From assembly GCF_003286125.1 (NCBI RefSeq), contig NZ_QMED01000004.1, forward strand, positions 124,001 through 188,000: a DNA stretch of 64,000 nucleotides. The letters run 5' to 3'. The notes beneath the pieces are model-generated. The model made no database searches. It saw only the letters and a program-made list of their open reading frames with translations, and was not told where the DNA came from. A program made the translations under genes and the position numbers. The stretch comes from Algibacillus agarilyticus. GTDB taxonomy: Bacteria > Pseudomonadota > Gammaproteobacteria > Enterobacterales > Alteromonadaceae. Positions 56,097 to 64,000 of this stretch are shown piece after piece. Position 1 is the stretch's first letter. Every line of letters starts with the position of its first letter.

Positions 56097-56681
56097 TTAA
56101 CTCTCAGTGGGCATGGTTAAATGAGCTCGCGCATAACGTAATCGGCTTTTCACTGTTTCAGGTTCTTGCTGGGTTATTTCACTGATCTGGCTTATCGAAA
56201 ACCCTTCTTGTTGCAAAATCCAGGCTTCTTTTTGCGCAAACGGCAAAGCGGCAAGCAAACATTCAAATTGTGTTAATAATTGGGCTTGGCTTAACTCGAT
56301 TTCAGGCGATGCGACAAAGGGTAATTTTTCAGTCTCGGTTTGTATTTCAAGTTCATCAAATTGCCAGCGGTTTTGCATGCGTAGCTGATCAATCAATAAA
56401 TTTCGCCCGATAGAAAACAGCCACGCTTTTACACTTTTATTAACTCGATAGAGCTGCCTTTTTTCGATGACTTTTAACCACACTTGCTGACTGATATCAG
56501 CAGCCAAAGCGTTATCAGACTGGCTCAATAAATAAAAATATAAATCATCGCCTAATCGATTAACTAAGCTGTCTAATATTTTGTGATTGCCATTTTGTGC
56601 ATAAGCCAACATAGCTCGTTCACAATCAAACTGATCATGTCGCCAATCAAACCAGCTTTTTAGTTTTTCAGTTAAAATCAA
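56097..56681 (-). CDS. ECF-type RNA polymerase sigma factor
   Basis: 194 residues. The sigma region 2 helix DISQQVWLKVIEKRQLYRVNKSVKAWLFSIGRNLLIDQLR lies at about 63-102; region 4 (helix-turn-helix) is LPFAQKEAWILQQEGFSISQISEITQQEPETVKSRLRYAR at about 145-185. No region 1 or 3, so it is an ECF sigma. It is followed immediately by the membrane protein gene. The target genes are not evident. TonB lies next to it, but about 230 bp of spacer separates them. Confidence 0.85.
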   Translation of the reverse strand: MILTEKLKSWFDWRHDQFDCERAMLAYAQNGNHKILDSLVNRLGDDLYFYLLSQSDNALAADISQQVWLKVIEKRQLYRVNKSVKAWLFSIGRNLLIDQLRMQNRWQFDELEIQTETEKLPFVASPEIELSQAQLLTQFECLLAALPFAQKEAWILQQEGFSISQISEITQQEPETVKSRLRYARAHLTMPTES

Positions 56682-56917
56682 AAAGTCGTCCTTATTTATA
56701 AAATGCGCATGTCTAACGGTATTATACCCATCGTCGTTAATAGCTGATTACTTTTGCAAGTTAACTGTGATGGGCATTAGGCAAAGTGTCGATGATTAAA
56801 ATAGGCACCCTAGCCTATTCACTCTATAGCCATTTTGGCTTAAACAATGTGCTTGGGCAGCGTATTTATACCCAAGTCTTGATTCAATCTTTCTACCCTA
56901 TTTGATTAAAACGCTCA

Positions 56918-57583
56918 TTATTGCATTGAAAAATCAAGCTGTACCGATAAGCCGGTTTGTTTAATAGCTTCGCCGTTTAAAATTTTTGGCTGGTACTTCC
57001 ATCTAGCTAAAGCGCGTTGAGCTTCACGATCAAATGTTCTTTTAGGCTGAGAGTCAATAATGTCAATATCTTCTACGCCCCCTAACTTATTTATCGAAAA
57101 CCGTAATTTAACCCAGCCTTCAATACCTTGCTGGGCGGCTTTCATTGGATAACGAGGTGCAACTCTAACAATAGGAGACGCATCATCATCTGTTTTTTCA
57201 GGGCCAGTCCAGTCTGTGCCACTCGTAGTCGTCACCACGTCAATTGCAATGTTTTCAATTGTACTCACCCCATCAATATCAATCGGATCAGCGGTGGCAG
57301 TTTGCTTAACAGGGGCTTTAACGGGTGGTTTTAATTTGGGACGTGGGTCAGGTTTTACAATCGTTTTTTCGATCGGTTTAACAAACACAAAATCACCTAT
57401 TTTTACCGTCGGGTCAGCGACAATGTTAACTTCATCTTGTGTTATTAATGTTTGCATCAGTACGAACAAACTAAATGCCGAGATTACGCCCAAAATAACA
57501 GATGCACTAAATTTAATAAATGCGGGTTGAATATTAACGTGTGTGTGTAAAGTTGGTTTTGAATCTAATTGAATTGTTGTCAT
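56918..57583 (-). CDS. tonB: TonB energy-transducing protein
   Basis: 221 residues from ATG 57583, chosen because AAGGGGA sits eight bases upstream; the frame continues to 57628 without a good site. One N-terminal TM helix (SASVILGVISAFSLFVLMQTL, about 27-47), a proline/lysine-rich periplasmic linker (VKPDPRPKLKPPVKAPVK), and a C-terminal TonB domain with YPMKAAQQGIEGWVKLRF and FDREAQRALARWKYQP. ExbB and ExbD are not beside it. It could serve the receptors of this window and the iron transporter next to it. Confidence 0.88.
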   Translation of the reverse strand: MTTIQLDSKPTLHTHVNIQPAFIKFSASVILGVISAFSLFVLMQTLITQDEVNIVADPTVKIGDFVFVKPIEKTIVKPDPRPKLKPPVKAPVKQTATADPIDIDGVSTIENIAIDVVTTTSGTDWTGPEKTDDDASPIVRVAPRYPMKAAQQGIEGWVKLRFSINKLGGVEDIDIIDSQPKRTFDREAQRALARWKYQPKILNGEAIKQTGLSVQLDFSMQ

Positions 57584-57656
57584 CGACAGTCCCCTTTTAT
57601 TGTTTGTCAGTAATAAAACGTCTGACAAAGATAAAAGGGGTTAAATCATTTACCAT

Positions 57657-58667
57657 TTAATTAAATAAAATGGCTTTTTCACTTTGTAAGTTAATATTGA
57701 CCCATTGCAGAGGTTCGTAATGCTCTCCTTTATCAGTTAACACTAATAAAGCCGTGTCATTATGTTTTACCGTGATTTGATAATGAGAGCCAACAAAACG
57801 TTTCTTTAATATTTGTGCTTTAATCACTGCAGACTCTGTCATGGGGCTTAATTTAATATGTTCAGGTCGAAAAGAAACCATATCATGCGCTTCACAATTA
57901 AACTTAGCATGCAAGTAATCAGGTAAGGTCGCTAATTTAAAACTGTTTAAAGCCCCCATAAAATTGGCAACAAATAAACTTTTGGGTTGTTTATATAAAA
58001 CATCAGGCGCATCAAGTTGTTCGACTTTACCTTGATTGAGCAATGCCACTTTATCGGCAAATGCATAAGCTTCTTCTTTGCTATGTGAAACAAATATCGC
58101 GGCAACATTTTCTTGTTTGATAATATCGCGAACCTGATCGATTAATTCAAATTTAACTTTTGTATCAATATTTGAAAACGGTTCATCTAACAATAACAAA
58201 TCGGGTTTATAAGCAAGTGCCCTTGCCAACGCAACGCGTTGCTGCTGACCACCTGATAATTGATGTGGGTATTTGTGTTGGTTACCATCTAAGTGAACCA
58301 ATGTTAACAGTTCTGTTAAGCGTTGCTGTTTTTCGTTTTTATTCAAGCCACGCAAGCCATAGGTAATATTATCTGTAACCGTTAAATGCGGAAACAGTGC
58401 ATAATCTTGAAACAACATGCCTAAATTTCTTTTTTCGGCGGGTATCATTTCGTTATCTCGACTCACCACTTTATTGTTGATTTCAATGGTGCCTGCCGAA
58501 ATAGGTAATAACCCCGCTACGCTCTTTAAAATGGTCGTTTTACCGCAACCACTCGGCCCTAATAAACACAATATTTCACCTTTATTTAAAGTGAAATCGA
58601 CTCCGGAAAGTACCTTTTGTTGACCATAGTGAAGATGAATGTTTTTTACCGAAACAATACTAGTCAA
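57657..58667 (-). CDS. fbpC: Iron(III) ABC transporter ATP-binding protein FbpC-like
   Basis: 336 residues. Walker A GPSGCGKTT (37-45), signature LSGGQQQRVALARALA (about 139), Walker B LLLLDEPFSNID and the H-loop VSHSKEEA. A C-terminal TOBE-type regulatory domain (about 240-336) is present, as in FbpC/AfuC/PotA. It follows the permease by 9 bp in an operon. Ferric iron is the likely substrate given the permease type and the adjacent tonB, but sulfate/spermidine-type relatives exist. Confidence 0.83.
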   Translation of the reverse strand: MTSIVSVKNIHLHYGQQKVLSGVDFTLNKGEILCLLGPSGCGKTTILKSVAGLLPISAGTIEINNKVVSRDNEMIPAEKRNLGMLFQDYALFPHLTVTDNITYGLRGLNKNEKQQRLTELLTLVHLDGNQHKYPHQLSGGQQQRVALARALAYKPDLLLLDEPFSNIDTKVKFELIDQVRDIIKQENVAAIFVSHSKEEAYAFADKVALLNQGKVEQLDAPDVLYKQPKSLFVANFMGALNSFKLATLPDYLHAKFNCEAHDMVSFRPEHIKLSPMTESAVIKAQILKKRFVGSHYQITVKHNDTALLVLTDKGEHYEPLQWVNINLQSEKAILFN

Positions 58668-58676
58668 AATAAATCC

Positions 58677-60350
58677 TTAGCGTTGTGATTGCGATGCAAA
58701 GCGATTAACAAAAATAAGCGGGATAAGCCCGACAAGCACAATGGCAATAGCGGCGATGGAGGCATGTTCTAATTGCTCATCACTTACATATTGATAAACG
58801 TACGTGGCCAATGTTTCAAAACCAAATGGGCGCAGTAACAAAGCCGCGGGCAGCTCTTTCATTGCTTCAATAAAAACCAATAACGAACTGGTTAACATCA
58901 CTTTAAATAATAACGGTAAATGAATACGTTTAACCGTAAATAAAAATGAACGGCCCATCGTTAAGCTCGCATTATCTAAATTAGGTGATATTGATGCATA
59001 GCCTTCTCTGATTGCACCAACGGTTATTGCACTAAATCGAACAATATAAGCGAAAATAATCGCGGTGAGTGTACCACTTAAAAATAAACCGGGTTGCCAA
59101 GCAAACCAATTATCTAAATATTCATTAGCGACGAGTTCGATTTGCGTTAAAGGTATCAACACGGCAATAGCCAATACAGTGCCGGGTAAGGCGTAACCTA
59201 AACTCATCGCATGCCCCGGTAATGCACTAAAAGGGGTTTCGTGTTGTTGACGGTTTGCGATATTACAAAGCAAAGCGACCAACAAACACCCTACGGCTAC
59301 ACTTGAGGCCATCAATAAACTTTGCCAAGCAAATTTTATAAAATCGTCATTCCATGCAACATCGAAGTAATCAATACCATACTGAATTAATATACCAAAA
59401 GGTAAGACAAACCCCATAAAAAAGATAAATGACATACCGGCGACCACCAGCAAAGCGGTTAACCCTGTCAACGGGTATGGCTCTCCTTGAGTGAATGAAT
59501 CACTGCGGGAATAATTTTTAATACGTTTACGTTGATATTTTTCTAGGGCTAGAAATATAAAAACAAACGCGAGCATCATCACCGACAATTTAGCCGCCGC
59601 TGACAAGCTGTAATAACCTAACCAAGTATCATAAATTGCAGTCGTTAATGTATTAACAGCAAAATAATGCACCGTCGCAAAATCGGCCATCGTTTCCATG
59701 GCGACCAATGACAAAGCGGCCACAATAACACCACGAGTTTGAGGTAAACTGATACGAAAAAAACTACGCCAAGCACTATCGCCCATAATTCGGCTTGCTT
59801 GTACTTGTACCGCACATTGATTAATAAAAGCTGAGCGAAGTAATAAATAGACATAAGGATACAAAACCAAGCTTAATATAATGGTTGCCCCCCCTAAAGT
59901 GCGAATATCAAAAAACCAATAGTCCGCGACTGATTGCCAATTAAACCATGCACGAAGCGTTATCTGCACACTGCCTGCATAGTCAAATAAATCAGTAAAA
60001 ACATAAGCCACAACATAAGCAGGCATCGCTAAAGGTAAAATAAGCGCCCAACTAAAAAAACGCTTGCCCGGGAAACTGCACATCGCCATCACCCAAGCTA
60101 AGGGTAAGCCAATGAGTAACGATAAACTACAAACCCCAAACACTAATAGCAGCGTATTAATTACATAATCACTTAAAACGGTATCGATTAAATGACTAAA
60201 TATATCATCGTCAGGTTGAAAAGAAGCGATGGTTAAAAAAACAACAGGCAGAATTAAAACGAAGGCAACTAGCCCACTTAGCAACATCACAGGTGAGATT
60301 CGAAACGAAGAAAAAGAGATTAGATTTGAAACTTTTGAAATATACGACAA
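58677..60350 (-). CDS. fbpB: Iron(III) ABC transporter permease FbpB-like
   Basis: 557 residues, a fused double permease of 2 x 6 TM helices, the size of FbpB/AfuB/HitB. Two EAA-type loops contact the ATPase: ASRIMGDSAWRSFFRISLPQTRG (about 183-205) and DNASLTMGRSFLFTVKRIHLPL (about 455-476). The first 150 bp upstream contain no gene for the periplasmic binding protein FbpA, which usually leads this operon. Confidence 0.82.
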   Translation of the reverse strand: MSYISKVSNLISFSSFRISPVMLLSGLVAFVLILPVVFLTIASFQPDDDIFSHLIDTVLSDYVINTLLLVFGVCSLSLLIGLPLAWVMAMCSFPGKRFFSWALILPLAMPAYVVAYVFTDLFDYAGSVQITLRAWFNWQSVADYWFFDIRTLGGATIILSLVLYPYVYLLLRSAFINQCAVQVQASRIMGDSAWRSFFRISLPQTRGVIVAALSLVAMETMADFATVHYFAVNTLTTAIYDTWLGYYSLSAAAKLSVMMLAFVFIFLALEKYQRKRIKNYSRSDSFTQGEPYPLTGLTALLVVAGMSFIFFMGFVLPFGILIQYGIDYFDVAWNDDFIKFAWQSLLMASSVAVGCLLVALLCNIANRQQHETPFSALPGHAMSLGYALPGTVLAIAVLIPLTQIELVANEYLDNWFAWQPGLFLSGTLTAIIFAYIVRFSAITVGAIREGYASISPNLDNASLTMGRSFLFTVKRIHLPLLFKVMLTSSLLVFIEAMKELPAALLLRPFGFETLATYVYQYVSDEQLEHASIAAIAIVLVGLIPLIFVNRFASQSQR

Positions 60351-60501
60351 AGCGCGATCCGCTATCTATTTGATTGTAGCAAAGGAGACCTACAAATTAA
60401 TCTACCCATTCTACTTAAAAGCAGTGTCGAGAGTCAAAATCATTCGTATTTAAAGCCTTTAATCGTATAAATTTAAGCCAATTATTTCATGAAAACTCAC
60501 A

Positions 60502-60906
60502 TTAAGCACTTAACGTATTCAAAATAGCTAAAGCTTGTTGAGCATCCGCCTGGGGTACAAAGACATGATCATGATGAAATGCCGCCATCACATTTGCACT
60601 TATGCCGTGAGCAGCCAGCGCTCCGGCGACAGCGGCGGTTAAACCAACCGCCGCTAAACTGGAATAAACAGACAAGGTTATTTTACAAAAAACACCGTCA
60701 TACACCAAATTTTCAAGGTTAGCGGTCTCTTGCGTAATAACAAGTGTTAAGCCTTCTTTTTCATGAAAAGTCGCAATGGGCTTTAATGAAAGCACATCGT
60801 TTAGATCGCTTGCGATACAACAAAAAACATAGGCTTGCGGATCCAGCACAGGTTGCATTGACCTTAGCAACACCGCCAAATCTTTAATCGCTTTTTTAAT
60901 AGCCAC
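60502..60906 (-). CDS. ACT-domain protein (COG3602 type)
   Basis: About 134 residues if it starts at GTG 60906, within the end of the upstream gene (11-bp overlap); an in-frame TTG at 60951 is the alternative. The sequence VLDPQAYVFCCIA, the ATFHEKEGLTLVI strand, VYSSLAAVGLTAAVAGALAAHGISANV and AAFHHDHVFVP match the double-ACT family COG3602. Ligand unknown; amino-acid sensing is usual for ACT domains. Confidence 0.8.
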   Translation of the reverse strand: MAIKKAIKDLAVLLRSMQPVLDPQAYVFCCIASDLNDVLSLKPIATFHEKEGLTLVITQETANLENLVYDGVFCKITLSVYSSLAAVGLTAAVAGALAAHGISANVMAAFHHDHVFVPQADAQQALAILNTLSA

Positions 60907-61522
60907 GCGTTTCTTGTCTTTTAGCTTGTTTATTACGTAGCTCGGTACCAATTTGTTTCATCAATTTTTTAGCAAAATTGTCCCAAGCACCACTTTGTCG
61001 GTTAACGGAATGATTATCCATTGTCATTCTAATTTTAACCAATGAATTCATATGCTGAGCAAAATAGATTAAAGAGTAACGATCTTGACCTTTAGCCAAA
61101 AAAGTAAGCTCTGTTTTTAACAGCATATCATCACGACTTCCCCAGCCTGCTTGATCTAACACCTTTACATTTTTGTAAACACCCTTTTTTTCAAAGTGCA
61201 AAATTTCTTGAATAGCATGAGCTGAATTACCCACCACAATATCTTTATTTGAAAACGGCATTTGATTTTCAGGTAATGGGTAAATGTATACATCCGCCAA
61301 TACTTTGTAAGGCACTTCATAATGAATTGAATAACCGAGTTCAGGTTGATCATAGACACGATAATTACGTTTAATTAAGTTTTCAACAACATGAGGTAAC
61401 ACTTTATAGATAGCAGGGGTGGGACTCGTTAGATTTGATGCGTTTTGATCAGAGGTAGACGAACAACTCACAAGCCCGACAACGATAAAAGACCATAGAA
61501 TAAGTTTGCTCAAATGTTTCAT
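60896..61522 (-). CDS. Lipoprotein of unknown function
   Basis: 208 residues. Lipoprotein signal MKHLSKLILWSFIVVGLVSCSS with lipobox LVSC (Cys 20). The mature part is predicted alpha/beta with a basic tail (QIGTELRNKQAKRQETRGY). No family recognised. Its end overlaps the start of the ACT-domain gene, so the two are likely translated together. Confidence 0.65.
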   Translation of the reverse strand: MKHLSKLILWSFIVVGLVSCSSTSDQNASNLTSPTPAIYKVLPHVVENLIKRNYRVYDQPELGYSIHYEVPYKVLADVYIYPLPENQMPFSNKDIVVGNSAHAIQEILHFEKKGVYKNVKVLDQAGWGSRDDMLLKTELTFLAKGQDRYSLIYFAQHMNSLVKIRMTMDNHSVNRQSGAWDNFAKKLMKQIGTELRNKQAKRQETRGY

Positions 61523-61596
61523 AAGGTGAATTAATCCATTAATAAATTATGCTGCACAGTAAAACATAAAAACGCCTTAATTCAAACCCGAAAGCC

Positions 61597-61743
61597 AGGG
61601 CCTGTATATCTTTGCGGTAAAAGCTCAAGAATACTCCAAAAGTTAACAATCAAGGCGCGATGATAGTGGTTTAGTTGCGCTAAATAAATGACGAGAAACG
61701 CAGAGTGAGGGCTTTTGGGCCTTTTCCCAAAGGGCTGTGGCCT
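61597..61743. repeat. Diverged relative of MITE family 1
   Basis: AGGGCCTGTATATCTTTGCG differs from the family 1 terminus AGGGCGTGTTTATCTTTGTC at a few positions, and a CCCAAAGGGCTG motif near 61727 recalls CCCAAAGGGCAG of that family. The right end is not recognisable. It fills the spacer before the next gene's stop codon. Confidence 0.4.
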
Positions 61744-62166
61744 TTAATTATCTTGCATTAAAGGTGAAGGACAGTGTGTTTCTATATAATTACGATCAAC
61801 ATAATTATAGGTGCGTATATAAAGTTCGTAAGGAAAGATATCGTGCCAAAAATAAGCCACCGTTTTATCTGGACAAACCGTCAACAAAATATAGTTTTTA
61901 TGCTGTTTTTCAGACAATTCAATTCTATCTGGCACTTGAATATAGGCGGCTATACCTTGATCAGTCGGTCGAGCACCTCGGTATCGCCATTCACCAGAAA
62001 CAAAATACGGCGCTAATAATTTATCTACTTTTATAAGGGTCGTACGCGGGGCATATTCATCAACTGAGTCTGTGCACCCTATCAACGACAACATAATCAA
62101 CAACATGATCATGCTTAACTCAACTTTATACGCTGCTGTACCTTTTTCTACCTTGAAGACAAACAT
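61744..62166 (-). CDS. Small lipoprotein, function unknown
   Basis: 140 residues in the open frame. The lipobox-like SLIGC (Cys about 31) follows the hydrophobic stretch MIMLLIMLSLIG, so the start may be the internal ATG at 62112 (MIMLL) instead of 62166. The mature part is mixed alpha/beta with Cys in TVCPDK and ETHCPSP. No family recognised. Confidence 0.55.
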   Translation of the reverse strand: MFVFKVEKGTAAYKVELSMIMLLIMLSLIGCTDSVDEYAPRTTLIKVDKLLAPYFVSGEWRYRGARPTDQGIAAYIQVPDRIELSEKQHKNYILLTVCPDKTVAYFWHDIFPYELYIRTYNYVDRNYIETHCPSPLMQDN

Positions 62167-62237
62167 TGCTTACCTAAGCCTTTTTAATCATATCTTTATG
62201 TTAGAATTAACTTAACCATTCTTTTAATCATAGTTTT

Positions 62238-62912
62238 ATGCACGTCATATATCAAAATTCAGACTTCATTGTTGTCAATAAACCCGAAAATTGTGACTTT
62301 CATGATGACTCACAAACCCAAACTATCGGTTTTTTTAATCAGGTGAAAGAACATTTAGCCGTTGATGAATTATATCCCGTGCATCGACTCGATAAAGTGA
62401 CATCAGGCTTAATCATCATGGCCAAAAATTTAACGACAGAGCTTCAATTTAATCACGCTTTTACCAATAAAAAAATAGACAAATTTTATGTCGCATTAGC
62501 CACTAACAAACCTAAAAAGAAGCAAGGAAAAATAACAGGTGATATGAGTAAATCGCGTAATAAAACGTGGATGCTGAATCGCACCTTCGTTTCGCCCGCC
62601 ACCACGTTATTTAAATCATTCGCGTTAGGTTCAGCCAATAGGCTTTATTTATTAAAACCCTTAACCGGTAAAACACACCAACTCAGAGTTGCGATGAAAT
62701 CGAATATGGCGGCAATATTAGGTGATGAACTATATAAAGGCGTTAAAAGCGACCGCACCTATCTTCATGCCTATGCTGTTCGTTTTGCCATCAATGAACA
62801 AGACTATGCGTTTATTTGTCCGCCAACAACAGGCGAATTCTTTAATCATGACGCGGTAAAAACTCAATTTAATAATCCAGAATTCACTTCACCTTGGGAT
62901 CTCGACTGGTAA
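62238..62912 (+). CDS. RluA-family pseudouridine synthase (TIGR01621 type)
   Basis: 224 residues without an S4 domain. Catalytic Asp in YPVHRLDKVTSGLIIMAKN (about 47-65), later KPLTGKTHQLRVAMKS and GDELYKG. Of the RluA subfamilies, the short length and the first line (MHVIYQNSDFIVVNKPENC) fit the uncharacterised TIGR01621 group. The target uridine is unknown. Confidence 0.85.
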   Translation: MHVIYQNSDFIVVNKPENCDFHDDSQTQTIGFFNQVKEHLAVDELYPVHRLDKVTSGLIIMAKNLTTELQFNHAFTNKKIDKFYVALATNKPKKKQGKITGDMSKSRNKTWMLNRTFVSPATTLFKSFALGSANRLYLLKPLTGKTHQLRVAMKSNMAAILGDELYKGVKSDRTYLHAYAVRFAINEQDYAFICPPTTGEFFNHDAVKTQFNNPEFTSPWDLDW

Positions 62913-62931
62913 CTTAGGCGCTAATAAATGT

Positions 62932-63582
62932 TCACCTTCGTTTATTAAAATGGCCTTTTTTTAAAAAATGTAGAGTGTTATCAATAACCTTAAGATTGTT
63001 CATAATGAAAGTATGACTTGCTTTAACCACCAAGAAATCTTTCATTCCTTCCAATTTGGCACTTTCAACCGATACCTTGCCATCATTTGGACCATTAAAA
63101 AAATGCACAAAAATGGGATTCAATGACAATTCCCCCGTGATCACGCCAACCTCGAAATTAACCGGCCCTAAACAATTAGGTTTACTATTGGGATTGGTGC
63201 TCAACTCTTGGCCTGCTGGGCCATTAAAAAATTCAAATAAAGACCAACTCGACAACGTGTCGACAATTTCACTACCATGGTTAGGTGGAGACAACATCAC
63301 TGCCCGACCCACATCAATTTCAGGGTAGATATACATTAAATTACGGACTAATATTCCGCCCATTGAATGACAAACAAAATCAAAAGCATAACCTTCTTTA
63401 ATATAAGGTAATAAGGCAGGATACAAATGGTTATGCGTTAAATCATCTATGCAAAAATCAGTCGACGGATAACCAATATTTTTAACTTGGAGGCCCGCTT
63501 GTTTTAATGCTAATTCCATGGGTAGCAGCGAAATGGCACTTCTTGCTAAGCCATGCAATAAAATTGTGATTTTTTTTGTCAT
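62932..63582 (-). CDS. Alpha/beta-hydrolase (lipase-like)
   Basis: 216 residues. The oxyanion region is LLHGLARSA (8-16), the nucleophile elbow is CHSMGGIL (Ser about 72), and an Asp (PNDGKVSV) and a His (KASHTFIM) complete a plausible triad. No signal peptide, so cytoplasmic. Similar to PGAP1/DUF676-like esterases. Substrate unknown. Confidence 0.8.
   Translation of the reverse strand: MTKKITILLHGLARSAISLLPMELALKQAGLQVKNIGYPSTDFCIDDLTHNHLYPALLPYIKEGYAFDFVCHSMGGILVRNLMYIYPEIDVGRAVMLSPPNHGSEIVDTLSSWSLFEFFNGPAGQELSTNPNSKPNCLGPVNFEVGVITGELSLNPIFVHFFNGPNDGKVSVESAKLEGMKDFLVVKASHTFIMNNLKVIDNTLHFLKKGHFNKRR

Positions 63583-64000
<418 letters not shown>

Noticed and set aside
60437-60456. Fur-box-like AAAATCATTCGTATTT upstream of the FbpB-like gene
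   Set aside because: Too few matches to the 19-bp Fur consensus to stand out from the local AT-rich background.

Overview
The window reads as chromosomal DNA of a marine, agar/porphyran-degrading gammaproteobacterium of the Alteromonadales (a Catenovulum- or Paraglaciecola-like organism is a guess). The reasons are the AT-rich sequence, a GH86 agarase/porphyranase beside a large TonB-dependent receptor, a trp operon of gammaproteobacterial layout with a leader-peptide attenuator, and housekeeping genes (ettA, ttcA, ygiQ, rsuA, yciO, rnm/yciV, yciI) that resemble their enteric/Alteromonas counterparts. No rRNA, tRNA or CRISPR array was seen.

Layout. 0-13 kb is a polysaccharide-utilisation region: the 3' part of a secreted GH86 enzyme, a flavin-dependent halogenase-family protein, a surface lipoprotein in operon with a 1,198-residue TonB-dependent receptor, and a divergent GH29 lipoprotein. 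13-25.7 kb holds mostly housekeeping genes (ttcA, a GNAT acetyltransferase, a GGDEF-EAL protein, ettA, a PilZ protein, an FG-GAP protein, scpA, yciO, RNase AM) and two inverted copies of a small repeat element around ttcA. 25.8-33.1 kb is trpL-trpE-G-D-CF-B-A followed by yciI. 33-39.7 kb carries two different MITE-like elements, ybaN, ygiQ, rsuA and a sensor histidine kinase. 39.7-44.6 kb is accessory DNA: an IS200/RAYT-like transposase gene with duplicated leader and tail, many GGGACA-type motifs, and two attC-like palindromes next to small genes.

44.8-50.9 kb is a five-gene minus-strand operon that I read as an L-galactose catabolic pathway: vSGLT-type symporter, plant-like L-galactose dehydrogenase, lactonase, LgoD/YjjN-like L-galactonate 5-dehydrogenase and UxuB/UxaB-type reductase. 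L-galactose is the sugar released (after desulfation) from porphyran, so this operon and the GH86/GH29/TonB region make a coherent unit 35 kb apart. An identical 18-bp sequence with a 12-bp palindrome lies upstream of both regions.

51.2-55.1 kb is a thiamine-salvage-like cluster (TonB receptor, thiamine-binding protein, PnuC-type transporter, kinase). 55.4-60.4 kb has an ECF sigma factor with a probable anti-sigma partner, TonB, and an FbpB/FbpC-type ABC transporter without its binding protein. 60.5-64 kb holds small lipoproteins, an ACT-domain protein, an RluA-type pseudouridine synthase, an alpha/beta hydrolase and the start of trxB.
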